In this document: positions 1 to 9,531 of the stretch, one piece after another | How positions within the stretch are numbered: the stretch's first letter is position 1 | Layout: every line of letters begins with the position of its first letter | Assembly (NCBI GenBank): GCA_002179805.1 | Contig: NAVB01000129.1 | Location: forward strand, 1 to 64,000 | Direction: 5' to 3' | DNA: 64,000 nucleotides | From: Acanthamoeba lenticulata | Taxonomy: Eukaryota > Discosea > Longamoebia > Acanthamoebidae | Translations under genes and position numbers: made by a program | Notes under the pieces: generated by a model | What the model was told of the DNA's origin: nothing | Databases searched by the model: none | The model's input: the letters and a program-made list of their open reading frames with translations, nothing else

Positions 1-1296
1 AAAAAAACAAAAAAAAACAGAGGGTTGCGGACCTTTTTGGACGTCGATGAGACACAGCGCGTGCTGGGCCTTGGCGCGGTCGTCGTCCCACGAGAGGAGG
101 AAGTCGCCCTCGCCAAACGTGGTCAGCTTGCCAAAGGTGACGAGCTTCGGGCGGGGCGCGAGGCCCGTGGCCGGGCTCGTCGGGAAGGCCGGAAGCAGCT
201 CCAGCGACGTCGAGAAGTTGAGGGTCTTGCGCACCGTGGCCGTCAGCGCGTCGGCCAACCTGGTTCATCGCCCGCCACCGCCGCCACCGCGCGCGTGCGC
301 TCCGGCGTCAAAGACACGCACACGCGCACCGCACGACGCGTGTGTGTGTGGCGTACCAGATGCGCCTGCCGGGTCGCGCGGCGCAGAGGACGGTGGTGGC
401 CACGCGGGGCGTCGAGCTGCCCTCCTGGCCCTGTGGCGAGGCCGAGGCGGCAAAGCAGGCGCCGTAGTTGCCCTTGCGCGGCTTGCTGCCGACCTGGAGG
501 CCCGTGAGCTGCTTGGCGCTGGTGTCGATGGTGAGCAGCACGGACTTGGTCAGCGTCGAGATCAACAGCTGAAGCTTCATGGCCACCGTCGTCGCCGTCG
601 CCGCCGTAGGCGTGGTCGCGGAAGCCGGCGTTGGGGTTGTGGCCGAGCCCGCGGCGGCCGCGGCTGCGGCGGCGGCGGCGACAGAGGCCACAGAGCCCAC
701 GGCGACGCTGGTGCAGTCGAGCTGAACCACGCGTGAGTCGGCCCGGTAGAGCGGCTCGGGCCCGGCCGAGGCCAGCAGCAGCGAGCGCTTGATGAGCGAC
801 GTGATGACGGGCGTGATGATGACCGTCCCGGCCGTGTCGCTCGACAGCACGTAGTTCTCGTCGTCCTGCCCGCGCGGGGCCCACGCCAGGCACGTGACCG
901 GTCCGACGCCCTCGGGCCCCGTGGCCGTGGCCGCCGTGGCCGCCGAGGACGCGGCCGGGGCCGCCTGTTGGCCCGGCGTGCCGCTGGCGCTCGCCGGCGT
1001 CACGCCCGCGCCATCGGCGGCTGACGTCGAGGCAGCAGAGTCGCGGTGCAGGTGGTGACGTAAAACGATGCGCTCCTTGGCGCGTGTGCCGAGCTTGGGC
1101 TCGAGCACGAGAAGCTCGCCGTCGAGCGTGGAGAGGGCGACGAAGCGCTCATCGGGCGAGAAGCGGATGTGGGTCACGGCGGCGCGGATCTCGGGCGACG
1201 ACACGAGCTGCAGGAAGCGGAGCGCGGCTCGGTTGAAGAAGTAGAGGCTGCCCGTGTTGGCCCCAAACACAATGTACTGCCCACCCACGTCCATGC
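1..1296 (-). CDS. HPS5/TECPR2-like WD40-type protein (BLOC-2 related), partial
   Basis: N-terminal part of a long beta-propeller protein; the 3' end runs off the left edge. Two exons are readable on the minus strand: 1296-357 and 259-33, the latter ending at a donor (gtccgc). The exon at 1296 follows a ttttcttag acceptor, so an upstream exon or 5'UTR intron lies further right; the first in-frame ATG is 1294. Diagnostic stretches are VVQLD, a LLISTLTKSVLL strand, a NYGACF motif and a CAARPGRRIW motif, in the order and spacing of the N-terminal domain of HPS5 and its relative TECPR2. HPS5 is a BLOC-2 subunit that acts in endosome to lysosome-related-organelle traffic. Low-complexity Ala/Thr-rich loops interrupt the propeller. 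HPS5 versus TECPR2 cannot be settled without the C-terminus. Confidence 0.7.
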
Positions 1297-1750
1297 CTAA
1301 GAAAAATCATAATGAAAACCAAATTAGCTGCGTCAAGTGTTTTTGGACACGAGAGTGCCATGAACTCGATCCACATGTCTTCTCACTTCGTTGATTGGAA
1401 TTATTAAAATAAAAATTCACAAGAAGATTGGGATCGTGCATGTATAGTGGACTCGGCCACTTGTGCCAAGCGGGGAGAGCAGGCTCTCCAGGCTCTGGCA
1501 TACGAGAGTTGACCCTGCAGAGGCACCCTTGCCTTCGGAGGCCGACTCCATCCAGCCCACACGTCTTTATCCTTCGCTTTTTCTATGTTGTTTCTTTTCC
1601 CTGTGCTTTTTCTGGTTGCCTTTCCCACCACTGCCATTCCGTGTCCATTGGTAGTGACATTGTCATGGTGGCGGGTTGAAACAGGACAAGTGGTCTCCCA
1701 CATGGTCACCACAGCACCCATGGATTGCCTCCCCTCAGGAACAATTTCCT
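1297..1750. other. Intergenic/5' region without an assignable gene
   Basis: About 450 bp between the HPS5-like exon (acceptor at 1297-1298) and the stop of the ankyrin gene at 1751. It probably contains the 5' exon or leader of the HPS5-like gene on the minus strand. A short run from an ATG near 1376 does not end in a convincing donor. I see no RNA gene or repeat. Confidence 0.4.
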
Positions 1751-2537
1751 TTACTCTTGCATTTCCTCCTCAGCCTCATCTTCTTCTTCATCTTCCTCAT
1801 CCTCCTCATTGCACGGGCAGCCACCAGCACGCGCCCATTTGAGCACGTCCAGGTTGCCATTCTTCGCAGCTTCAGCACAGGTGTTCTCGTCCCACGGGAA
1901 GCCGTTGGCACGCGCCCACTGAAGCAGGTACAAGTGGCCTTCCTCGGCCGCCATGGCGCACGTCTGCTCGTCCCACGGGCAGCCATTGGCACGCGCCCAT
2001 TGAGCGCTTCCAGTTGGCCTCCCTTGGCGGCATACGCGCAGACCTCCCACGCGAACGAATCCATCGGCCCTTTCTCCGCCAAGCCAAAGTAGATGCTGTC
2101 ATCAAAGAAGCAGCCGTTAGCATCCGCCCATTGGAGCACGTCCAGGTGGCCTTTCCAGACCGCAAAGTTGCACTTGCTCCGACCCCACGACGGGAGGCCC
2201 TTGGTCGCTTCGTTGCAGATTTTATACTCGTTCCACGGGCAGCCATTGGCCCGTGCCCACTGGAGCACAGCCAGGTGGCCTCCCCTGGCCGCGGAGGCGC
2301 ATGTGCTCATAGCCCACGGGCAGCCGTTGGCGCGTGCCCACTGGAGCACATCCAAGTGGCCTCCCTCGGCCGCCATGGCGCACGTCTCCCTGTCCCACGG
2401 GCAGCCGTTGGCACGCGCCCACTGGACGCCATGAGTGGCACTCACGGCAGACCGGCAGGGCATGGGTTTACAAGCCCAAAGATGAAGCTGCCGAGCTCCA
2501 CCGGGAGGTCACCCATGGCCACTTCTTCCTCCGCCAT
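1751..2537 (-). pseudogene. F-box-like / ANGCPWD ankyrin-repeat gene, frameshifted copy 1
   Basis: The ATG at 2537 opens a short F-box-like start (motif VELGSFIFG). After a possible 50-nt intron (2471-2422, gtaaac...ccag) come ankyrin-type repeats of about 26-27 residues with the signature QWARANGCPWD. Near 2010 the repeat reads cattgagcg where the other copies have cattggagc; one missing G shifts the frame. Repeats resume in the next frame and end in an acidic tail with a stop at 1751. Middle repeats are also degenerate. Ankyrin-F-box proteins generally act as substrate adaptors of SCF ubiquitin ligases. This copy also lacks the segment after the F-box present in the copy at 20.3-21.2 kb. 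It is either a pseudogene or an assembly indel. Confidence 0.75.
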
Positions 2538-2680
2538 CTTCTTTCTCAGCTGTTGTATTCTGCCCCGTCGTTTAATTGAGTGATTTTATATAAAATTCGG
2601 AAGAATAACTGGACCACAGCATTTCAAGTATTTTGGTGTCGACAACTCTCACTTCTGCCTCACGGGCCGACTGATCATGA

Positions 2681-5600
2681 TCAAGAGACAATCGTGCGTT
2701 CCTTGTCCTTGAAAATGAGCCGCAGCGGACTGCCCGTGTAGGGATGCAGCTCGCGAATGGCGTTCTCCAAAAAGCGCTGGTAGGAAAAGTGCACCAGCTC
2801 CACGTCGTTGACAAAGAAAGTGAACGATGGCACCTTGACTCGCGCTGAAGACACGAGAAGACACACACGACACAGACACACCAACTGTGTGAGCCAAGGT
2901 CCCTGGTGGTGACGCCAACGTTTGATCGCCAGAAAGAGGGCGGGCCACCATACCCTGGGTGGCGTAGCGGATCTTGAGCTGCCGGCCGTTCTTGGAGGGC
3001 GGGCGATGTCGCGTGTGAGCGCTCTCGAGCAGCTTCATGAGGGTGGAGGTCTTGATGAAGTGCTCCCGTTCGCGCGTGATCCGAATCGCCAGGTCGATCG
3101 TCTCCTTCACGTTGACGCCTGCCCGCCCATGGAAAAGGAGTAAATAAAAGAACGAAAACGACACGAAAATGAAATGCGAAAGCGAATGTACCAGTCTTGG
3201 CCGAGCAGAACATGACGGGAACATACTTCATGAACTTGAGGCTCTCCTGCACGTACTTTTGCCACTTCTGCTTGCTCTCGCGCGACATGTCCCACTTGTT
3301 GACCACCACGATGGCCGTGGCCTTGCTGTCCACAATGTGCTCGGCGATCCTCATGTCCTGCTCCGTGATGCCTGTTGCAACTCAGCCATTAAATGTCAAA
3401 ACATAAAATTAAATACTTCATAATACACCAAATAAACATAAAAATAAATAACAATAACAATAAAAATAACAAAAAATAAAAACCAAACAAAAAGTGGTCT
3501 GCTGCGTGCCTTGCGTGGCGTCGACGACGAGGAGCACGATGTCGGAGCGGTTGATGGACTTGATGGCCCACAGCACGGACGACCGCTCGAGGCCCTTGAC
3601 GTGCGTCGCGCGCCGGTTGATGCCCGCCGTGTCCACGATCCGAATGGGCACTCCGCCCGTCCCCGCACGTTCCTCTTTAGCCTCTTGCTGCTGCCTCTGC
3701 TGCTGTCCCGCTGGTCTCGGCTCCTCTTCGCCGGCTGGCGCTTCCTCTTCTTCTTCTTCTTCTTTGTCTTCATTTTCCTCCTCTTCTTCTTCTTCTTCTT
3801 CATCATTATAGTCTTCTTCCTCTTCGATGTCATCGTCGTCTACTTCTAAATCGTCGTCATCGATGTCCTCCACCTCAAAGTCGTCCTCGTCATCCTCGTC
3901 GTCCTCTGCAACGACATCGTCATCATCATCATGACTTTCGTCCTCATGCTGGTTCTCTTCAGCAGAGGCTTCGATGGCCGGGAAGACGGGGGAAGCAGCG
4001 GCTTCTTCCTGCTCAGCAGGAGGCTCGGCCAAGGAGCCCGCCACTGCCTGCGGCGTCGGGTCAGGCCGAGCCGTCTTGCGCCTGCGCTTGCGGGTCTTCT
4101 TGCCCTGCCACAGAATGTTGTGGTCCACCGCGTCGTGCGTGGTACCTGAATAAGAAAAAAAATGTTAGTATATTAGTTTTTATTGATGAATGAAAAAATT
4201 TAATTGTTTTAATAAATAATATATATCTTTAAAAAATATGCAACAGTACCGGCGACGTTGGTGACGATGACGCGCTCACGGCCGAGGACCTGGTTGAGGA
4301 AGGACGACTTGCCCACGTTGGGCCGCCCCACGATGGAGATCGAGATCCGCTTCTTGGCCTCTGCCTCGTCTGCGGCATGGCGAGTTTGTTTTGTGGCACC
4401 AAAGTGTCACCACCACCATGGACTCAGTCAGTCAGGCCCACACAGCCATAGCCGCGGCGAGCCAAGGCTCGAGGTGTTGGTACGTGCCTGCGCCGGCATC
4501 GGCCGCAGCCTCGGCCTCGTCGACGGGGAACTCTTCCTGCAAGATGTCGTGGATCTTGTCGAGCAAATCGCCCGCGCCGATGCCGTGGATGGCCGACACG
4601 GGGACGGCCGGCCCGAGCCCGAGCTGCCAAAAGTCCTCCGGCTTGCCTGCGGCGTGGCGACGGACGAGGCCGATGATGAGCATGGCGAGGATGAAGGAGA
4701 GAGCGACGACAATGATGATGATGATGAGCAATGGAGTGCGCACCGGTGGGACCGGCCCGGTTGAGCTCGTCGAGCTCGAGCAGGAGGTCCGGGCTGTCGC
4801 ACTTGTTGGCTACCAGCACGACCGGCTTCTCCTTGGACGCACGCCGCAGCACGCGCGCCACCTCGACATCCTGTACACCACAGTCGACGTTGGCTTGCAT
4901 CATCGCGCATGACATGGGAGCAGCACACATGGGAGGCGCGCCGCACCTTCTTGGTAATGCCCACGCGAAAGTCAAAGAGGAAGAGGATGATGTCGGCTTC
5001 GTTGATGGCCACCAGGGCCTGCTCGTGGATGAGCGGCGAGAAGAAGTCGCCCGTGCCCACCATCCCGCCTGTGTCCACCACCTGCGAAAAGAAAAATAAA
5101 CGAAATAGTAAATGTAAGGCTTATTGCATTTGTAAATTAGTAAATAAAAACAAATAATAATAATAATAAAAAAGAACCATGAGCGAGCGCGAGCCGATCT
5201 CGCAGTAGGCGTAGACGCGATCGCGCGTGGTGCCCGGCTCGGCCGTGACGAGGCTCTTGTTCATCCGCACGAGCCTGTACACCCACACGCGCGGCAGGTT
5301 GAGGGCGAGGCAGACGCCTCATGAGAGAAACACGGACGAGGCGGTACCGGTTGAAGAGGGTCGACTTGCCGCAGTTGGGGAGGCCCACGAGGGCCAGGAC
5401 CGGGTCGCGCTGGAACGCCGATCGGTGGGTGGCTGCCGGCTCGGCTTCCTCAGCTGGCACGGCCTTCTCGGCGTTGGCCGCGGCCTTGGGCCGGGGCTTG
5501 GCACTCTTGGCCGCGCTGGCCGCCGGCGCGCTGCGCTTGCTGGCGTCATTGCGGTGGCGTCCGGGCGCGCCAGAAGTCGTGGAAGATGATGAACTCTTTT

Positions 5601-5841
5601 TGTGATTGCTGTTATGGCCTTTCAATCCACCCCGTGGGGGTGTGGCCTTGGTTGCCATGTGCCGCACGCCAGTAGAAGGAAGAGGAGTTGGTGTAGTCAT
5701 CATCTGACGAATGCAGGGACGTAGTGGAGATGGTCGTGTCACGCTGGACCACAAGACGGGCGGCAGACCGATCGTGCCCGGGGCGACGCGGCACCATCCG
5801 AGGGCCTCCAAGCAGCCGCCACGAAGCCGTAGGCTGGCCAT
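2681..5841 (-). CDS. Der/EngA-type tandem GTPase, probably mitochondrial
   Basis: Ten exons read cleanly: 5841-5348, 5274-5178, 5081-4947, 4870-4753, 4646-4488, 4369-4250, 4145-3510, 3371-3192, 3118-2954, 2844-2681, giving about 755 residues. The N-terminus is Arg/Ser-rich without acids for some 90 residues, as in a mitochondrial presequence. GTPase domain 1 has P-loop GLPNCGKST, switch VDTGGM and NKCD; domain 2 has [19 protein letters not shown] and NKWD; a KH-like C-terminal domain follows. This is the order of bacterial Der, which assists large ribosomal subunit assembly. Bacterial Der is near 490 residues. Much of the excess is a very acidic insert (about 3690-4090) inside GTPase domain 2, between G1 and the DTAG motif. 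Two introns appear to use GC donors (4487 and 3509). The annotated start is the first ATG; upstream codons in frame are non-ATG. Confidence 0.9.
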
Positions 5842-5939
5842 CAATCTGCGCAATTTTTTTTCAAGATTTGATTAACTTTCCCGCAACAATAAAAGCAGAA
5901 AAAGAAAAGAAAAACAAGCTTTTGGTGTGGTGAGGTTGA
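5842..5939. promoter_or_regulatory. Shared divergent promoter, Der GTPase / TGT
   Basis: Only 98 bp separate the two divergent ATGs (5841 minus, 5940 plus). It is AT-rich with A tracts; no clear TATA box. By position it must hold both core promoters. Confidence 0.5.
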
Positions 5940-7785
5940 ATGGAGGACGTAACGGTTTCATCAGGGTTGCCCTCCGAGGAGACAAAGATGGGTGAAGATG
6001 AGCGGCCACAGTTTCGGAAGATGCCTCACGCGCTCAAGTTTGAGGTCGTGGCGCGATGGGGGCGAGCACGCGTGGGCCGTCTCACCCTTCCTCACCACGT
6101 GTGCGATACTCCCATGTTCATGCCCGTCGGTACTCAGGTACGCCTTCCCGCGTTGTTGATGCTCCCTCTTGAAATTTAATCGTTAATTTGTTTTCTCGCA
6201 TTGCAGGGCACCATCAAGGGCCTCACTACACAACAGCTCGAGGAGCTCGATTGTCATGTGATTCTGGGGAACACGTACCACTTGGGCCACAGGTACGCCC
6301 TCTCTTCATCTCATGTTGAAGATGAATGATGTTTTGTTAACCGCCACGCACGCCACAGGCCCGGTGGTGACGTGGTGCAGCAGATGGGCGGGCTCCACAC
6401 CTTCATGAACTGGAACCGCAACATCCTCACCGACAGCGGTGGCTTCCAAATGGTGTCGCTCCTGGAGCTGGCCGAGATCACCGAGGAGGGCGTCACCTTC
6501 ATCTCGCCCCACAACGGCTCGCGCCTGGTCCTCACGCCCGAGCAGTCCATCCAGATCCAGAACCAGATCGGCGCCGACATCATCATGGCCCTCGGTGCGT
6601 CGCCTGCCCAGCCGCCATCTCGCTGGCCTGAGTCTGACTGACCGCCGCGTTGGCCACACACACACATAGACGACGTGGTGAGCTCGACCACGACCGGCCC
6701 TCGCGTACGCCCGGCCCGGCTCTTCATGGTGAGAAAGCTGATGCTAATGATGATGATGATGATGACGATGATGGCGCAGGTGGAGGAGGCCATGTACCGC
6801 ACGCTCCGCTGGATCGACCGCTGTATCGCCGCCCATCAGAACCCGACCACGCAGAACCTGTTTGCCATCGTGCAGGGCGGGCTCGATCCGAACCTGCGGA
6901 CCATCTGCCTCCGGGAGCTCATTAAGCGGGATACGCCGGGCTACGCCATCGGCGGCCTCAGCGGCGGCGAGCGCAAGGAGGACTTTTGGCGCGTGGTGGC
7001 TCAGTGCACCGATCCTGAACACGGTCCGTGCATTGCCCCCGAGTCCCCGAGGTCGGCCTCGTGCATGAAATTGCTGACTTGTGGCGCCCGGGCCATGCAT
7101 GTGTCCTCCCTCCACCACACGGTGATCACAGGCCTGCCGCAGGACAAGCCACGCTACTTGATGGGCGTCGGCTACGCCGTCGACCTTGTCGTATGCTCGT
7201 GTCTGGGTGTGGACATGTATGACTGCGTCTTCCCCACCAGGACCGCCCGCTTCGGTACGGTGGCGACATGCCCTTGCTCTGATTTTGGCTGGCTGGTCTT
7301 GGCTCACGACGTGGGCGCGCGCGACAGGCACGGCGCTGGTCACGGAGGGCAGCATCCAGCTCAAGCACGCCCAGTACGCCAACGACTTCGGCCCGATCGA
7401 CCCCGACTGTGGGTGCGCCGTGTGCCAAAAGTACACGCGGGCCTACCTCCACACGGTCGCCGCCAAGGAGGACGTCGGCGGCCAGCTGCTGAGCTACCAC
7501 AACATCGCCTACCAGATGCGGTATGGGCGCCCATTCTATTTATTTTATTCTTATTTACATTTGTTTATTTATTTTATGTTATTTTATATTCTTTTTTTTA
7601 ATTGCTCTACTTTTTGTGCTTACCGTGGCGTTGGGGGGATCAGGTTGATGCGGGAGCTCAGGCAGAGCATCATCGATGGCCGGCTGGACGAGTACGTGAA
7701 GGAGTTCTTCCGGAAACAGTTCCCCAAGGGGGACTACCCGACCTGGGCCAAGGACGCCCTCCTTGTCGCTGGCATAGAGCTCTAG
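5940..7785 (+). CDS. QTRT1: Queuine tRNA-ribosyltransferase catalytic subunit (TGT)
   Basis: Eight exons (5940-6137, 6207-6292, 6359-6594, 6670-6704, 6780-7023, 7132-7254, 7328-7520, 7644-7785) sum to 418 residues, the usual size for the family. The enzyme exchanges guanine at wobble position 34 of GUN-anticodon tRNAs for queuine. Visible motifs: LTDSGGFQ (base-binding Asp), the [11 protein letters not shown] loop, [19 protein letters not shown], the nucleophile segment [12 protein letters not shown], and the zinc ligands CGCAVC followed by a His in the SYHN motif. The fourth exon is only 35 nt. Eukaryotic TGT works as a heterodimer with QTRT2, often at mitochondria; no QTRT2 gene is visible here. 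The start is the first ATG, 98 bp from the divergent Der gene. Confidence 0.96.
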
Positions 7786-7947
7786 CGCCATCCGGTGGGG
7801 AAGGAAGGCCAAGAGGGTAAAAGGAAGAGGAAGAAGAGCGAAGGAGTACGACAACGGCCATAAAAACTGTCTTTATGTGCTATTTCTGCGGCATATGGAG
7901 TGGGCGCCTATCTCTTGCTGTTGTGCTGCCCTAACTTGTCACTTAAC

Positions 7948-8302
7948 TTAGAACTCCTGCTCAGGAGAGCCCTCCTTGGCCATCTAGTAGATGGTCAAAA
8001 CATGAATAATCATCATTAATTGCCAGATGAAATCACGCCAAAATTTGACGAAAAAAACATACCGCCTGGAAGGCCTTGGAGACAGTGTGCATCACAACTG
8101 CGCGCGCCTCAAAGAAGCGATCAGTGCAGTTGAGGATGCACGTCTGATCATTCTTGGAAAGAGCTGGGCCGGGGCGCGAGAGGCAGGCCTTGAAGCATCG
8201 GTCCTTGGTGGCCTCCACCATCTGCTGGAACAGCTGCTGTCCAAGGTTCTCCTCCTGCTTTCGGAAGAACTCCGCCCTCTGCTGGTCTGTGACTTGCGCC
8301 AT
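7948..8302 (-). CDS. Small Tim chaperone (Tim8/Tim13 type)
   Basis: Two exons, 8302-8063 and 7983-7948, joined across a gtatgt...ctag intron, give 91 residues. The twin CX3C signature of the mitochondrial intermembrane-space small Tim family is present (CFKAC and CILNC, about 16 residues apart); the Cys pairs form two disulfides after Mia40 import. These proteins form hexamers that escort hydrophobic precursors to the TIM22 or SAM complexes. The region between and after the motifs resembles Tim13 more than Tim9/10, but I would not fix the paralogue. The second exon supplies only the last 11 residues. The gene is convergent with TGT (stops about 160 bp apart). Confidence 0.88.
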
Positions 8303-8464
8303 CTCTATCTATCCTTCTGTGTCAAATTACACAGTCCAAGGTTCGTGCCGGCAAACGCTGCGCTTTTCCTCGCATTGCAAAGCTGCAGGAATGCTGCTCA
8401 GTATTATATCATTTTTTTTATTTTTATCTCTTGCTGAACTGAAAGAACAACGTCTGCCGTTTAG
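8303..8464. promoter_or_regulatory. Shared divergent promoter, small Tim / SAP protein
   Basis: 162 bp between divergent ATGs. It contains an AT-rich run with tattatatcat followed by a T tract near 8400-8415, which could act as a TATA-like element. Confidence 0.4.
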
Positions 8465-9199
8465 ATGGACAAGCACACTGTTGCTGAACTCAAAGATTTG
8501 TGCCGCTCGCGTGGGTTGAAAGTTTCGGGCACGAAACGCGAACTTATTGCGCGCCTAGAGGGAACTGGTGGCGACGCCCCACTAGCCACAGCTTCAGAAG
8601 ACGGCGGCACAGCGGCCCAAGCGCCTCCTGCCAAGCGCGCACGCACAACCAGGGCCACCGGCGGCAAGGTCACGTTGCGCAACGTGACTTCGAAGCTCGC
8701 CGCGGTTGGGCTCACCCACTTCTCGCACTGCGCGGCGGCGGCCCTCGGCCGAGGCTACCTCCGCTGGAATGGCACGGCCGAAGAGCTCGACCAGCCGGCC
8801 CTCTTGGGCACGGGCCTCCCCCTAGAAGTCGAGCCTGGGGACTACAGCGAATGCACGCACGGTCCGTGGAAGCCCACGCTCCGCCAGCTGCTCGAGCAGC
8901 CGGATTACGCCGGCCTGGACTACGAGGACGGCTGCGAGAACGCCACCGTGCGTTGTCCGGTGGAGGACTGCGACCAAGGCGTGTACCTGACGGCCATGTG
9001 CATGGACTCGTTCCAGCCGGACTCGGGCAAGTTTCACAACCACTGCACCAAGTGTACCAAGGCTCTGGGACAGTGCATTGGCGACTACCGCATGACCCAC
9101 TGCGATACCTGCGGCCAACACTTCTTTACGGGCCTCTCTGGCTTCCCCTGCCCACGCTGCAACAGAGACGAGGCTGAGGCCGCCTTTGGTTTTTGGTAA
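8465..9199 (+). CDS. SAP-domain protein with C-terminal zinc-ribbon-like cysteines
   Basis: Single-exon gene of 244 residues. Residues 1-40 form a SAP motif (TVAELKDLCRSRGL followed by GTKRELIARL), a DNA/RNA-binding helix-loop-helix found in chromatin and RNA-processing proteins. The C-terminal third carries closely spaced Cys pairs (CPVEDC, CTKC, CDTCG, CPRC) with conserved His, consistent with two zinc ribbons. The middle contains an acidic, Tyr-rich stretch. I do not recognise the full architecture. A nuclear nucleic-acid-binding role is inferred from the SAP domain only. Confidence 0.8.
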   Translation: MDKHTVAELKDLCRSRGLKVSGTKRELIARLEGTGGDAPLATASEDGGTAAQAPPAKRARTTRATGGKVTLRNVTSKLAAVGLTHFSHCAAAALGRGYLRWNGTAEELDQPALLGTGLPLEVEPGDYSECTHGPWKPTLRQLLEQPDYAGLDYEDGCENATVRCPVEDCDQGVYLTAMCMDSFQPDSGKFHNHCTKCTKALGQCIGDYRMTHCDTCGQHFFTGLSGFPCPRCNRDEAEAAFGFW

Positions 9200-9249
9200 G
9201 CCCAAGTCTGCCTCGGGCGCTTTTGGTTTGAGGGGACTCTTCTCGTTGT

Positions 9250-9414
9250 TTATCCGACGGCATGGTTGGTGCGAGATGCGCGCCGCTTGGCCAAGTACTT
9301 GCCAAGTACCACGAGCCCGACGATGTGGTAGATGGCCACCGCGTCAGTTGTCTTGGCTTTGGGTGTCGCTGCGACATGGCGCAGAGGCCTGCCCAAAACA
9401 ACAATGAAAAACAT
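9250..9414 (-). CDS. Small single-span membrane protein candidate (54 aa)
   Basis: This ORF is shorter than common cut-offs. ATG at 9414, TAA at 9250-9252. The product has a hydrophobic start (MFFIVVLG), a central Ala/Thr/Lys linker, then one clear membrane span (AVAIYHIVGLVVLGKYLA) followed by a basic KRR end, which is the layout of a small mitochondrial inner-membrane subunit. It fills an otherwise empty 330-bp gap: convergent with the SAP gene (50 bp between stops) and divergent from NOP53 (117 bp between ATGs), which matches the gene spacing pattern of the whole window. No family recognised. Confidence 0.5.
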   Translation of the reverse strand: MFFIVVLGRPLRHVAATPKAKTTDAVAIYHIVGLVVLGKYLAKRRASRTNHAVG

Positions 9415-9531
9415 CGTGGAAAAGGTCTATTTCCTTTGCAGTTTTTGCTTGGCTGGCAAGTTTCCGTGTTTCTTCTCCGGCGGGGATCTTGCCGTGAGTT
9501 TTATTTTCATCTCTCTTGGAGGATCATCATC

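Noticed and set aside
2681..5841. Recent bacterial transfer of Der
   Set aside because: The gene has ten introns, a targeting sequence and host-like composition; organellar origin explains the bacterial family.
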